Source: Polyodon spathula | Taxonomy: Eukaryota > Chordata > Actinopteri > Acipenseriformes > Polyodontidae | Assembly: GCF_017654505.1 (NCBI RefSeq) | Contig: NC_054565.1 | Coordinates: forward strand, 7,398,512-7,462,511 | DNA length: 64,000 nt | Direction of reading: 5' to 3' | In this document: piece after piece, positions 28,168 to 62,339 of the stretch | Layout of the letters: every line of letters begins with the position of its first letter | Numbering within the stretch: the first letter of the stretch is position 1 | Notes under the pieces: generated by a model | Seen by the model: only the letters and a program-made list of their open reading frames with translations | Told to the model about the DNA's origin: nothing | The model's database searches: none | Position numbers and translations under genes: made by a program

Positions 28168-28965
28168 CCTCTCTCTAGCTCTCTCTCTCACCTCACTGTC
28201 TCTCTCTCACCTCACTGTCTGTCACCTCACTGTCTCTCTCTCACCTCACTGTCTCTCACCTCACCGGATATCTATCTCTCTATGTCTCTGTGTCTCTCAC
28301 TGTGTTTCTCAGTGTTTTTTGGGTTCTGGTCTCTTGGGTCTCAGTCTCTTTTTAAAGGGAGGGACGGAGGGAGGGGCAGGCTTCTGGCTGCCTGGGGATT
28401 ATTTTGTTTTGAACTGTTAAAATGTTTTGTTAAGGACAGTGTTTGTTATAAAGCCCTGTGTTGATTCATTCAGTGAAGCAGTTCTCGCAGTCTTTTGTTC
28501 AAGTGTTTTCAGAGCGGGTGAGTTTGTTTGTCTAGGGCATGCAGGGTAGAGTAAATGAGTCCCGGGGACACGTCTGAGTCTCCCTGCCTCTGGTAGCCGT
28601 ACGTCCGGGACGGCACACTCCCTGGCTGCTCAGTTCAATCAGGAATTGATCACTTCAGATTGTGATCTCGGAGGGTTGACTCTCGTGCTCGCTGAACAGA
28701 TGAAGCAGCCCCCTGTAATGAATGGTTTGCTCTACCTCTGTGCTTGTGTTTCTGGCACGGAGTGTTGACCGTGGAGTGCACCTCTTCGTGTGGGGGTGTT
28801 TCCTGGTTTAGGAATGGTATCAATCAGACGCCGGCAGTCAGTTCAGTTCACTCCTCTATTGTGTTTCTCATTGGTTTGGCTTCGCTGTTGAAGTCGATTG
28901 AACTGGATCAATCAGATCAATACAGTGATCCATCATCACACAATCACTAGGGTCTAAAATTTTGT
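28168..28965. other. Intergenic, no gene recognised
   Basis: CT-rich microsatellite at 28170-28270 (CTCACCTCACTGTCTCTCT units), presumably promoter-proximal for the EMI-like gene, then single-copy DNA without recognisable exons. Confidence 0.5.
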
Positions 28966-29138
28966 GAGGGTCTGGAATCAACTCCCCAGTAATGTTGTTG
29001 AAGCTGACACCCTGGGATCCTTCAAGAAGCTGCTTGATGAGATTTTGGGATCAATAAGCTACTAACAACCAAACGAGCAAGATGGGCCGAATGGTCTCCT
29101 CTCGTTTGTAAACTTTCTTATGTTCTTATGTTCTTATG
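28966..29138 (+). mobile_element. CR1-type LINE, solo 3' end
   Basis: About 170 bp almost identical to the last 170 bp of the LINE at 30070-31216 (a few substitutions, for example GATTTTGGGA for GATTCTGGGA). It ends in the same 8-bp terminal repeats TTCTTATG. A strongly 5'-truncated insertion, as is usual for CR1. Confidence 0.9.
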
Positions 29139-30069
29139 TACTCCGCCAAGCCTCTGGGCTTCCAGCTCTTCTCCTGGGTTTCAAGGTTCATTTTAGTTCA
29201 ATCTTTGAACAGATTTTTGGGAACAGTATTGTAACTGACCCGCTGCAATGCTGTCCCATAGTAAAGCCACAGCACAGTGTAAAGAAACAGTGACAGCATG
29301 GCAGAGCACAGGCAAGCCTGGCATCAGCCTGCACTTCACTGAGCTGCTCCATGCCTTGCCTGTTCTACTGCTGCTCTTAATCAGAGCTGCTCCCTGTAGC
29401 TCGTGTTTCACTTCACTCTTCTAGGATCTGTGCTCTCTGTTCTGTAATCGCTCTTCTTGAAATCATTCTCATCCATTCATCGTTCTGCTATGTGCTCATG
29501 CTGGACTTGAATCGTATGAGCAAATGTTTGAGTACGAGTTACCTGCTCTCAGAGGGACTCGCTGTCACATGGGATTATTCACTGGATTCTCCATTGTTTG
29601 CTCTTTTATGAATTTGATCTTTTGCTGCTGATTTTATTGTACTTTATAACTGCTCTTATCTGTACTGTGAGATTTTGTACTGTGAGATTTTGTAATAACT
29701 GTAAGTCACTCTGGAAAAGGGCATCTGCTAATAAATAAATGTCTGTCTGTCTCTTACAGGGACACAGGGACACATTTCTACACAGCAGTGATCAGCTGCA
29801 TTAAACGCCTCCAGGTTAACCCCCTGGGAGTTCCCCTCTTAGAGATAGTTTAAAGGGTGCTGCAGAAAGCAGCTCAGCGCAATGCAATGCAAACCTCGAC
29901 AGGGGAATGCGAGCCTTTCCAGTCATACCCAGTTTGCTATTGAACGAATCACGTGTTGCGCGCTTTCTGTATCTTGTCTGTTTCGCTGTTGACCCTTTAT
30001 TTTCAATGCAATAGAAAGCTACTCTTGGCACACTGCACTGCACACAGAGGCGAGGGGCAGTGAGAATGG
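29139..30069. other. Intergenic, no gene recognised
   Basis: Single-copy DNA between two LINE fragments. A stretch near 29640-29745 (GTGAGATTTTGTACTGTGAG, AATAAATAAATG) has the look of an old retroelement tail, but no family could be assigned. Confidence 0.4.
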
Positions 30070-31216
30070 GTTTGTTACCTGTATTTAGATTTCCAGAAAG
30101 CTTTTGACAAAGTCCCGCACAAAAGATTCATTCTCAAACTGAACGCAGTTGGGATTCAAGGAAACACATGTACATGGATTAGGGAGTGGTTAACATGTAG
30201 AAAACAAAAAGTACTGATTAGAGGAAAAACCTCAGAATGGAGTGTGGTAACCAGCGGTGTACCACAGGGATCAGTATTAGGTCCTCTGCTATTCCTAATC
30301 TACATTAATGATTTAGATTCTGGTTTAGTAAGCAAACTTGTTAAATTTGCAGACGACACAAAAGTAGGAGGAGTGGCAAACACTGTTGTAGCAGCAAAGG
30401 CCATTCAAAATGATCTAGACAAGATTCAGAACTGGGCAGACACATGGCAAATGACATTTAATAGAGAAAAGTGTAAGGTACTGCACGCAGGAAATAAAAA
30501 TGTACATTATAAATATCATATGGGAGATACTGAAATTGGAGAAGGAATTTATGAAAAAGACCTAGGAGTTTTTGTTGACTCAGAAATGTCTTCATCTAGA
30601 CAATGTGGGGAAGCTATAAAAAAGGCTAACAAGATGCTTGGATACATTGTGAAAAGTGTCAAATTTAAATCAAGGGAAGTAATGTTAAAACTGTACAATG
30701 CACTAGTAAGACCTCATCTTGAATATTGTGTGCAGTTCACCTCGCTATAAAAAAGATATTGCTGCTCTAGAAAGAGTGCAAAGAAGAGCGACCAGAATTA
30801 TTCCGGGCTTAAAAGGCATGTCACATGCAGACAGGCTAAAAGAATTGAATCTGTTCAGTCTTGAACAAAGAAGACTACGTGGCGACCTAATTCAAGCATT
30901 CAAAATACTAAAAGGTATTGACAGTGTCGACCCAAGGGACTTTTTCAGCCTGAAAAAAGAAACAAGGACCAAGGGTCACAAATGGAGATTAGACAAAGGG
31001 GCATTCAGAACAGAAAATAGGAGGCACTTTTTTACACAGAGAATTGTGAGGGTCTGGAATCAACTCCCCAGTAATGTTGTTGAAGCTGACACCCTGGGAT
31101 CCTTCAAGAAGCTGCTTGATGAGATTCTGGGATCAATAAGCTACTAACAACCAAACGAGCAAGATGGGCCGAATGGCCTCCTCTCGTTTGTAAACTTTCT
31201 TATGTTCTTATGTTCT
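30070..31216 (+). mobile_element. CR1-type LINE, 5'-truncated, reverse transcriptase C-terminal half
   Basis: Encodes the second half of a non-LTR reverse transcriptase: YLDFQKAFDKVPH, VTSGVPQGSVLGPLLFLIYI, the catalytic FADD box (KFADDTKVGG), EKDLGVFVDSEM and LVRPHLEYCVQF. A deletion of a few bases near 30740 shifts the frame, after which the C-terminal part (KKDIAALERVQRRATRIIPG to VWNQLPSNVVEADTLGSFKK) continues to a stop at 31147. The 3' end is an AAACTTTCTTATGTTCTTATG tail of 8-bp repeats characteristic of the CR1 clade. The endonuclease and the N-terminal part of the RT are absent, so the copy is dead. Confidence 0.93.
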
Positions 31217-31782
31217 CCGACACGACCGCTGGGGGACAACAGGGTGCTGTTGTAAAGCGATCAAACAGCGGGGCGAACTCCCCTGCATTACTCGAGTTAG
31301 CCGCAAGAGGGGGCTGTGTTCACGCAGTCTGCGCGGTGTGCCCGCAGAGCACTTCCACCTCGGATGAGTTCTTGTTAAATAATACATTGCGAATTAACAG
31401 CCCCGTGTGTAAGGAGGCGGCACACGGACTGCACCGTCGCTAGTCACACATTTATTTACTGCACTTGTCTTTAATCCAACACCTTCTGTGTTCATTTGAC
31501 GAAACGTTGCATCGATTCAGTGGCTGTCACAAGACAGTCAACATATTTGCAAAAGTTAACATACCTGACAACTGAGCGAGTCTACTTGAGACTGAGCCCC
31601 GCTCTACTGCGTGCAGTGCTGACAGAGCACACCGTGATCGCGATCAGCTTGGATATGAATGAAACAAATCAACTGGAAACGGGAACCTGCCTCAGAAAGG
31701 AACTGATCAGCACTGTTTCCACACCACCTGTCAGTACTGCTGACTGGGAGCGAGCTTTCAATACAATCAATATAATGAAACG

Positions 31783-31839
<57 letters not shown>

Positions 31840-32547
31840 AAATCAAATTCAATGCTTTATTAGCAAGACCAGTTTAGATATTGCCAAAGCATTGATAACA
31901 ACTGTCATCAATGTACTTGTAATCAATCCACAGTTTCTCTCTGCTCTGAGTTGGTGTCTTGTAGGGTGCAGTTTGACTACTGGTCGCCAGATGTCGCCGT
32001 AACTTCTTTACCTGTAATGATTCCTAACGTGCGTCAATAAGGGTTACAAATCAATAAACAAACAAACAAATCAATAAAGGACAGATACACGCAATCTTCG
32101 TCTTTCTGATAATCGATCACATAATGTCGGCGCTGCTTTCCACGCGCAACATGACGCGTATCTAGAACCCGGGCAGGTCCTTGTTAGTTTGCAGTTCCGA
32201 TAGATTGAAGTTTTAACCCAGCCGTACACTTCAAATCTTCCAATAATATTAATGAGAAGCTGGTCTAAATAAAATATGATTATTGTGACAAATGGATCCT
32301 TCGATTCCTGGCCCGTGTAAATAGGATGACAGCGCTGCATGGCTTCAGGGGAGAAAGGGGAAATGCTACAGCTCCAGATTGTGTGTTCAGATATTTATGA
32401 TGCATTCTCGGATCGAGAGTCAGCGGCGGCAGGAATCCCATGCGGCGGAGAGACAGGCAGTGACTCCGGGCCAGGCTTCCGGGCTCAACTGGAGACACAA
32501 CCGGACTCGGTACCGAACACAGTCGAAGAGCACCGAACACACAATTA

Positions 32548-32612
<65 letters not shown>

Positions 32613-32651
32613 GATGAATGTGTGGCATAATTGTAATTTGGGCGAATAACA

Positions 32652-32698
<47 letters not shown>

Positions 32699-33023
32699 CT
32701 CTCTCTATCTAAAGGGGTGAAATGTTTCGTGACAAAAAAGAAAGTGATTATTCAAGATTCTGAATTTGTAAAAATCCGCTGCTTTTCTATGGCTTTGCAT
32801 TGCAGGTATTGTATTCTGTGTGTGTGTGTGGGAAGCGGTTGTGATTTTCATGATGTTTCAAATCATTGTGCGCACGCATAGTAATGCATCCGCACACACG
32901 CACTGACAGAATGCATTCAACCCGCACAGGAACAGAGAGGCAACGCGCCATTCAAACAACACAACAACAACAACACAACAACAGCAACAATAATAATAAC
33001 GACAAGAACAACACAACAACAGC

Positions 33024-33086
<63 letters not shown>

Positions 33087-33490
33087 CACCGCGTTAGTTG
33101 AACGAGCTTCGTTAATTAAAGCTGAAAAGTGAGAGAGTCGAGAGTTTGGGGAATTACCGGGAAATGAACGCTGCCCGGAGATCTTGGCTTGAGGCGGAGA
33201 TTGAGGATCACAATTACAATGAATGCTCGCATCTCACTGCTCGCTATTGTGTGTGGCGGAGCAGCTCTCCGCGCTGAGAGCGGGGCCGCGATCAAGTGCT
33301 GTTTAATTACACAAGAAACCTCTCTTCAAAATGAACACGCAGGGGCTCGACGGCTGTCAGAGTTTAATCAAAGCGGTGATAACTGTTTCTAAAACAGACA
33401 ACGTGTTTGTCTTTGCCAGACAGGACGATGCACGGGCATTACAGACAGCGACGGCTTCATAACAAAATAAAACTAAATAAACATCGAATA

Positions 33491-33567
<77 letters not shown>

Positions 33568-33813
33568 CCCAGATATTATTTTTTTTAGAAATGTTTATGT
33601 TGTGTAAGTGCAAAATACTAATAATAATATTATATTAATAATAACGTGAATAATATGACGCCGCATTACTTATTATATTGCAGTTAGATACTGCGGCGTT
33701 GAATAATTATTTATTTGACATATTTATTGTATAATTTTTCCACTCATTGTCACTTCATCCACGTGCATCGAATTTAAATTAATCCTGTTGCAATATCTGT
33801 GCTTAAATGAAAC
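31217..33813. other. Intergenic, microsatellite-rich, no gene recognised
   Basis: Holds (CT)n at 31786-31838, (TA)n at 32550-32608, (CT)n at 32656-32706, CAACAA and (AAT)n at 32957-33083, and a long (TA)n at 33489-33567. No conserved exon was found on either strand. Confidence 0.6.
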
Positions 33814-34709
<896 letters not shown>

Positions 34710-35601
34710 GAGAGAGTGTGTCTGCAGAGACAATGCTGTGGAAAACAAAGGAGCGGGTCAAAGCCGAGTCCTGCTGCCTACAGGTGAGCAGCTGAGTGGC
34801 GCGCCAGCCCTGCGCTCGCTCCTTCATCAAACTCGCTTTCTTACCAAAACTATTTAACAAGGTGGGGGAGAGAAACAGCCCCTCACTGTCAGCGCTGTCA
34901 TTTAAATAAGCGCGTTTGGATAACACAGCAATATGAGCAGCTACTGCAAGCCGTGCTGGTGTGCGCGCAGGCGCAGGTCCCAGACCTCCAGCAGAACTCT
35001 TACATATTATAACAATCTGCTTCACTGTTTCATTCGTAGCCCTTCAGAGATCCTGCCCAGACTGGTATTCAGTGTCAGAGCTGTCTTCCCGTCCATGGCT
35101 AGTGAGTTCTCTTCCACGAGTCAGTGTAGTTGGGGCGGGCAGTCCCCTCCTTATCATTGACCCGCAGGGGACACGGGGAGGCGGACAGCTCGACTTCAAA
35201 CTTCCACCACAGCTGCTCTCCCCGGGTGACGTGCGGCTGCTTTTCCCGCACATTAGGTCCGAGGGGTATCGCTATCGCTGGGTTTACTGCCTCGCTTGTT
35301 TTTCTGGACAGTGTTTTTGAGTCTTTGGCAGTGGCGCTTCTATCTGTGCAGCAAGGTCGTATTTCCCAGCGGTTTATTCCGGTCAGTGTCGGGTCCCTGT
35401 GCTGGTTTCAAACTGCGAGGATTGTTTTTTTAAGAGATAAAACTGAGCTCGCATTGGAAACGCACAGGCCGCGTTCAAACAAACGGTTGTTTTTCATTCG
35501 GATAATGAATTCTACTCCAATGAATGTCAGTAATACACAGCGCAGATATACTGTGTCGGGCAGGACTCCCAATTAAAACCGAAAATCGGAATCGGAAATG
35601 G

Positions 35602-36130
35602 AGGATAAACCGGGCCTTCCACACAAGCAGGGAGATGACATTATAAATATAATACCTGCACTCCACACAAGCAGGGAGATGACATTATAAATATAATACC
35701 TGCACTCCACACAAGCAGGGAGATGACATTATAAATATAATACCTGCACTCCACACAAGCAGGGAGATGACATTATAAATATAATACCTGCACTCCACAC
35801 AAGCAGGGAGATGACATTATAAATATAATACCTGCACTCCACACAAGCAGGGAGATGACATTATAAATATAATACCTGCACTCCACACAAGCAGGGAGAT
35901 GACATTATAAATATAATACCTGCACTCCACACAAGCAGGGAGATGACATTATAAATATAATACCTGCACTCCACACAAGCAGGGAGATGACATTATAAAT
36001 ATAATACCTGCACTCCACACAAGCAGGGAGATGACATTATAAATATAATACCTGCACTCCACACAAGCAGGGAGATGACATTATAAATATAATACCTGCA
36101 CTCCACACAAGCAGGGAGATGACACTATAA
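35602..36130. repeat. 44-bp minisatellite, 12 copies
   Basis: The unit is CTCCACACAAGCAGGGAGAT, GACATTATAAATATAATACC, TGCA, essentially identical between copies, so recently expanded or homogenised. It lies 1.2 kb upstream of TFAP2E. The flanking 34710-35600 and 36131-36980 hold no recognised exon. Confidence 0.96.
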
Positions 36131-36984
36131 ATACAATATATTACAAACAAATGCATGTTTATTGTATCTGTCGTTCGCCATATTACGATATTAAGTGTCG
36201 CGCATTTCGTCTTTCTTGAAATGTTTTGTGGTGAGTTCTCTGTGGGCCTGGCGACAGTCTCCGGGTCACAGTCGATAAGATAATGAGAGTGCGTCAATCC
36301 AAGGCACGCTTATATACACATTACTCATTTAATTCTATTTGCTCGCATATATATTTCGATAACCAGAGACCTCTAGCTAAGAGACCCCTCGAATAAACAG
36401 CTCAAGATAAATACATGAAACATCACTCGGTGGTTCTGATTGAAGAGAGCTTGAAGAATGAACGAGTCCTGATCTGTGACCGCGCCTGTGGGGAGAGGGC
36501 TGAGGATGCGTGTTGTTTTCATTTTCATAACAATGGACACAATGTCTTGCTCTTAAAACGCGCTGAATGTCAGTTTAAACGCCCGTGTTTATGCTGTTTT
36601 GTGTTTCAAGGCTGCTGTATTAATCGTGTTTAATTTCCTGTAGGCTACAAACACACGCTTGTGACATTAAGAAGTCGTACCCTCGGTGTGACAACGTCAT
36701 GTAACCTGCATGTTCTGTTCGGTGTGGATACTGTGTGAATATGGTAATGAAAACACAACTTCATGTAACGTTGCATTCTTGAATATTTGTACACGACCGC
36801 GCAGTGTCCAGTTTCGTTTAGAAACCTCAATATTATATTGAATTACCAAATCATTTGGACGGGCTCTTAAAACGACGGCTTTTCACGCTCGGTACTATTT
36901 AACTTCATAAATAAACCAATGGGTATATAAATGAACACACGCTAACGCATTGTAATTGATGAGAAATGCGATCTGTCTGCGTTC

Positions 36985-37337
36985 GTTTCACTTTAAGGCG
37001 CGCTCCGCTCCGCGCCCCCTCCCCAGTGCGCGCTCCGGGCGCTATATCTGGCGTGCATGGAGGAGCGCGGGGGTCACAGTCGCATCTTCTCAGCCTGACA
37101 CGCAGCATCATCGGCCGAGAGGAGCGACAAACTTTCAATCGGGCTCGACAGCGCGGTCTCAGCCCTCTGTCACCTCCGAACCCGAACCTTCTGTCACCTC
37201 CGGACCCGGGTCAGCCAGCCGTTACTGCATGGAGTCCTTCCGCGGCTGAACTTTGCTCTGCCTTGCAGTGTTCGCGTTTCTCTTTCATTCTCGCAGAAGC
37301 GCCGTCGGCTACGGATTTATTTCACACCTGAGTCCGG
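36985..37337 (+). promoter_or_regulatory. TFAP2E: TFAP2E promoter and 5' UTR, CpG-rich
   Basis: A GC- and CpG-rich block (GCGCGCTCCGCTCCGCGCCC near 37000, GCGCGCTCCGGGCGC near 37030) directly before the first coding exon, in an otherwise AT-rich region. CTATATCTGG at about 37040 is a weak TATA-like candidate. The transcription start is not determined. Confidence 0.55.
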
Positions 37338-52286
<14,949 letters not shown>

Positions 52287-53472
52287 GAACCTGCCTGCCT
52301 TCCTGACTGACCGGCACTCAGGAGATACACAGACAGACAGAAATATAGACTGGGGGGGGGGGGGGGGGGGGTGCTGGGGCCAACGCAACACAGACTGGGG
52401 GGTTTTCGTTAATTTATTTGTATTATTTTATAATTGGGACAGTAAGAGTGAAGCACAGGGAGTCCAGTGAAAAGGACCCTGCCTTGGGCACCTTGACCTC
52501 AGGGACATCCTTCAAAACCAGCCAGTTAGACGGACTGGCATGTGAACAGAGCTCTGGAGGCCTCAGTCCCACTTTAATCCACATCACACGAGAAATGAAA
52601 CTGAAACACACTGGCACGGCAGCACCCGGCGAGACTGCGCTCAGGACTGCCAGTGCAGAACTGCTGCTTGTGTGCCTGCAGGGAGCATCACCGCCTCTCT
52701 CCACTGCTTTGTAGAGAGCCTAGGTGAGGACAGGAGTGATTCACAAGAGGGCGGGCATCTCCTGTCTCTATTCTGTGCAGGACAGGCCAGTCTAGCTTGC
52801 ACACAGCGTGAGAGAACGCTGCTTCTTAATCTGAGGACTCTGAGGAACAGATACAACCGAATTCAAAACCTGGCATTAGACACGTCAAAAGGCAAAGGTC
52901 CCCACAGCCTGGACTAGAGTTGGCTTCCTGTCTGTGTTTTCAAAGCAGGTGTTAACAGCAGGTTCTGCCGGGCCAGCCCTGGAATGTGCACCCCTGCTGC
53001 CCGACTCCACAGAGTCCAGACTGTAACGAGAGCAGGAATTCAAACCACACGATTACAAACACTCAAACAAAACATAAAGGGTTTAACAGGGCGGTGAAAA
53101 TAAATGTGAAATGAAGAAAACAAAAGCACAAGAAAAGGATTTCGGGTGGGACACAAGTGAGCTGCTTGTTGGTGTTTATATTTATTTATGTGTCGCTGCA
53201 GAGGCGTACCTGCGAGGGTCGTTTCTATCAGTGTGGGCGGGGGGGGGAAGAGAGAGGGATGCAGTGAGGGAGGGAGGAGGGGAGCCGTGCTGTTGGAGAG
53301 CTGCTTCACAGCACAGTGAGCTGGGAAACAGAACAGGGGGCTGATTTTGAAGACTCTCTTCAGATGAATGAGTCTCTCTTTTCCCTCTCCTCAGAAGCAT
53401 GCTGCTCACATTTCACCTTGGTTTCCATTGTTTGCAGTTGTACCAATGCGGACAGAGACTGCCGTTGAAACA
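52287..53472 (+). other. TFAP2E: TFAP2E 3' untranslated region and downstream DNA
   Basis: A poly-G run at 52353-52371 follows the stop. The first canonical AATAAA downstream is at 53099-53104 (GAAAATAAATG), a candidate polyadenylation signal about 810 bp after the stop. Nothing coding recognised. Confidence 0.45.
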
Positions 53473-53830
53473 CAGCTGTGGAGAAATGTTTTGCATCACC
53501 CTGTAGGATTAACTAGCTAGCGTGGTAAAGTGGAGTGAAACCTGCTGAACGATGTTACATTAGCATATTGAAATACGCGCCGCTTTGCAGTTTAACAGAT
53601 ACTTCAGGAAAAACTGACACAAACGTAAAATCCAACATGATATTCTGTTCTCCTTTACGGCTTCCACTAGACTTTTGCAATATAATTTTCTAGTTTCTTT
53701 GATTACCTGAAGTCAAATAAAAGATCTACAATTATGTTATTATGTTCATATATTATTATTCATGTAGTTATTTCAAATGAGGTCTCAATCATAAATTTCT
53801 AGGTGATGCAAAACCTTTGGCGACAGCTGC
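53473..53830. mobile_element. Tc1/mariner-like MITE, copy 1
   Basis: About 355 bp bounded by inverted repeats: CAGCTGTGGAGAAATGTTTT GCATCACC at the left, and GGTGATGCAAAACCTTTGGC followed by GACAGCTG at the right. No transposase frame remains. Copy 2 at 55165-55504 aligns through most of its length (GTGAAACCTGCT, CGCCGCTTTG, AAAACTGACA, TTCTTTGAT). Confidence 0.75.
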
Positions 53831-53884
53831 ATGTGAAGAAGAGGAAGATCTGTCTGTATGAAACACAGCAGCAGAGAACAGCTA

Positions 53885-53885
53885 A

Positions 53886-53918
<33 letters not shown>

Positions 53919-54020
53919 ATCTGTAAAGAGCGCAACCTGTTTTGTATCGACTGTAGTATCTATTATTATTATTATTATTATTATTTATTATTATTATTAT
54001 TATTACTATTATTATTAATA
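53885..54020. repeat. Poly-G run and (ATT)n tract
   Basis: About 28 consecutive G at 53887-53915, then ATT triplets at 53960-54018. Both are assembly-sensitive. Confidence 0.9.
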
Positions 54021-55164
54021 AAGCTTTACCATGTCATTTGCAGTCCAGCGCTTCCTCTGTGCAGGTCTCCAATCACACACACACGCATCGCCTCCTCTTC
54101 ACTGCTCCTGTTTAAAAGAAAACACGAATATTAATCCAGCGGGAAGCTACTCCGACCGCTCGGTTTCTTAAATTAAAATGAGTTGCGCACCTGTTTCATT
54201 TAATTGAAAGCGTTACCCAGGTAGGATAACTCTGACCGAACCAATGAAACCGCAGCTCTGAAAAAAATAAACACGCAAAGAAACACTCGAGTAACTTACA
54301 AAAAACTAAGAATGCATCAAATAATGCGTGTAGCGAACATATCAGATCACAGCACATTATAACACAGCCGTTAACCGGGCTTATATACAAAAACACACAC
54401 AAAACAACAGCAACACACATCTCTAATACATTCAGCAATAACTACAATTCAAGACAAAACTGCCGCACGGTATTAAAACTCTATAAATGATGATGTGTGA
54501 ACTCGCAATAATGGGAGTTTTGCACACACTTCACTGTGACTAAGGGCCGGTGTGTTTTTATATTTATTTTCGTGAGGGCGCAACACCAGTGCTTAATGGA
54601 AACACAGCTGCCATTAAACTGACCTTCGCTCTGCGGGGAATGAAGGACCGGTTCAGCAAGTCAGATTACTGCGCTTCACGCGTTAAACAAAAATTAAAAT
54701 AAAGACACGGAACGGAATCGTTTCCACCGTGTAACCGGACTGAAACCGGGCTGAAACCGGGCTGAAACCGGGCTGAAACCGGGCTCGTACCGAGCAGCGC
54801 CCAGCCGCGCGCTCTCCCGCTTCTCTGAGGAGAACTTCACGTGAACATCACCGCGCGCGGGCTGAAGACCGGCTTCATCACTTTCCCGCCCAAACCCCGG
54901 GGCTCTCTGTATATGTATACTCTATACACTGTGTGTGTGTGTGTGTGTGTGAAGTCTTGATAATAAGATGCGCTTGAATGTTTTCATGCTTGTACTTTCT
55001 CTTTGTATTATACTATTAGTATAATACTATTTATTCACTAAATCAATCAATCCTAAATGAGGTGCACCGCGTTTTCCGGCGCGTTTGAGAGTTGTTCGTG
55101 AGTTTCGCGGTTTTGGGGGTGCGGTGTACCTCACACGTTTCAATAACCCTGGGGTGGAGGCGCA
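54021..55164. other. Intergenic between TFAP2E and PSMB2, no gene recognised
   Basis: Single-copy DNA with a CpG-richer block at about 54720-54900 containing four tandem CTGAAACCGGG units. It does not coincide with a recognised gene start; TFAP2E and PSMB2 converge on this interval. Confidence 0.45.
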
Positions 55165-55504
55165 CAGCCGCGGCTTTTCCATCACTCTGTATAATGAACT
55201 CATTGCGCTTCATGAAGTCCAGTGAAACCTGCTCAATAATGCCACGTTAACACACTGAATCACACGCCGCTTTGTAGTTATCCATATACAATACCCAACG
55301 GAAAACTGACATTTCAAAATCTAACATGAAATACTGCACTGCTATTATGGCTTCAGGTAGACTTCTGCGATATACCATGTACTTTCTTTGATCACATGAT
55401 GTTAAATAAAATATATAAATTATATTATTCTAGTTTTCTTTTTTAATTATGACTCGATCCTAAAATTCTAGCTGATGCTGAACCGGGGGTCTTGTACAGC
55501 TGTA
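55165..55504. mobile_element. Tc1/mariner-like MITE, copy 2 (diverged)
   Basis: A diverged relative of the element at 53473-53830 in the same orientation. The left end is CAGCCGCGGCTTTTCCATCA and the right end CTGATGCTGAACCGGGGGTC followed by TTGTACAGCTG. Terminal repeats are recognisable only by comparison with copy 1. Confidence 0.65.
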
Positions 55505-55910
<406 letters not shown>

Positions 55911-56381
55911 CCTCACCCCCTCTCCCTCTCCCTCTCTCTGTCACTCGGTGGGGATTCGGATTACTCTTGCACTGCCCCAGGGCTAAACATATGTTCCTCT
56001 TCCAAACCGATCCCCCCCCCTCCTCGCTTGGGAAGGGATAATTGTTTAATGTTTATTAGTCACCTGCTTGCAGATGAGTGCAGAGACAAGCCTGCCGCGG
56101 TGCAGAGTAAACAGGCAGCTGTACTCTCCCCTTCCCAGCACCGCCACACTCGCGAGGTTAAACGCCATTGTCTGTGTGTCACAGACTGACTCCCCTGTGG
56201 GACCGCACCCCCCCCACCCCCCCTCAACTCCTATGATGAATAGGATTTGGTGTCTGTGTGAATGTGTTTCAGAGAGAGTGTGTGCGCGTGCTTGTGCTTG
56301 TGCTTAACTGAATTCTTTCATCCATACTCCTCCCTCCCCAGTCTCAGACACACAGACAGGTTCCAGGATTATGTCATCGAT

Positions 56382-56387
56382 TTTATT
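56382..56387 (-). terminator. PSMB2: PSMB2 polyadenylation signal
   Basis: AATAAA on the minus strand (TTTATT on plus) in ACCCAATAAAATCG, only 39 bp after the stop codon, giving a very short 3' UTR. Confidence 0.8.
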
Positions 56388-56425
56388 GGGTAGAAAAGCA
56401 GTGTGTGGGGGTGAGGGGTCAGGGG

Positions 56426-62335
<5,910 letters not shown>

Positions 62336-62339
62336 TATT

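Noticed and set aside
30244..31147. A functional reverse transcriptase gene
   Set aside because: It lacks the N-terminal half and the endonuclease and is frameshifted near 30740; it is a dead CR1 LINE fragment, not a host gene or virus.
54720..54900. CpG-richer block as the PSMB2 promoter
   Set aside because: PSMB2 is transcribed from beyond 62 kb towards the left, and this block lies past its 3' end; no gene start could be tied to it.
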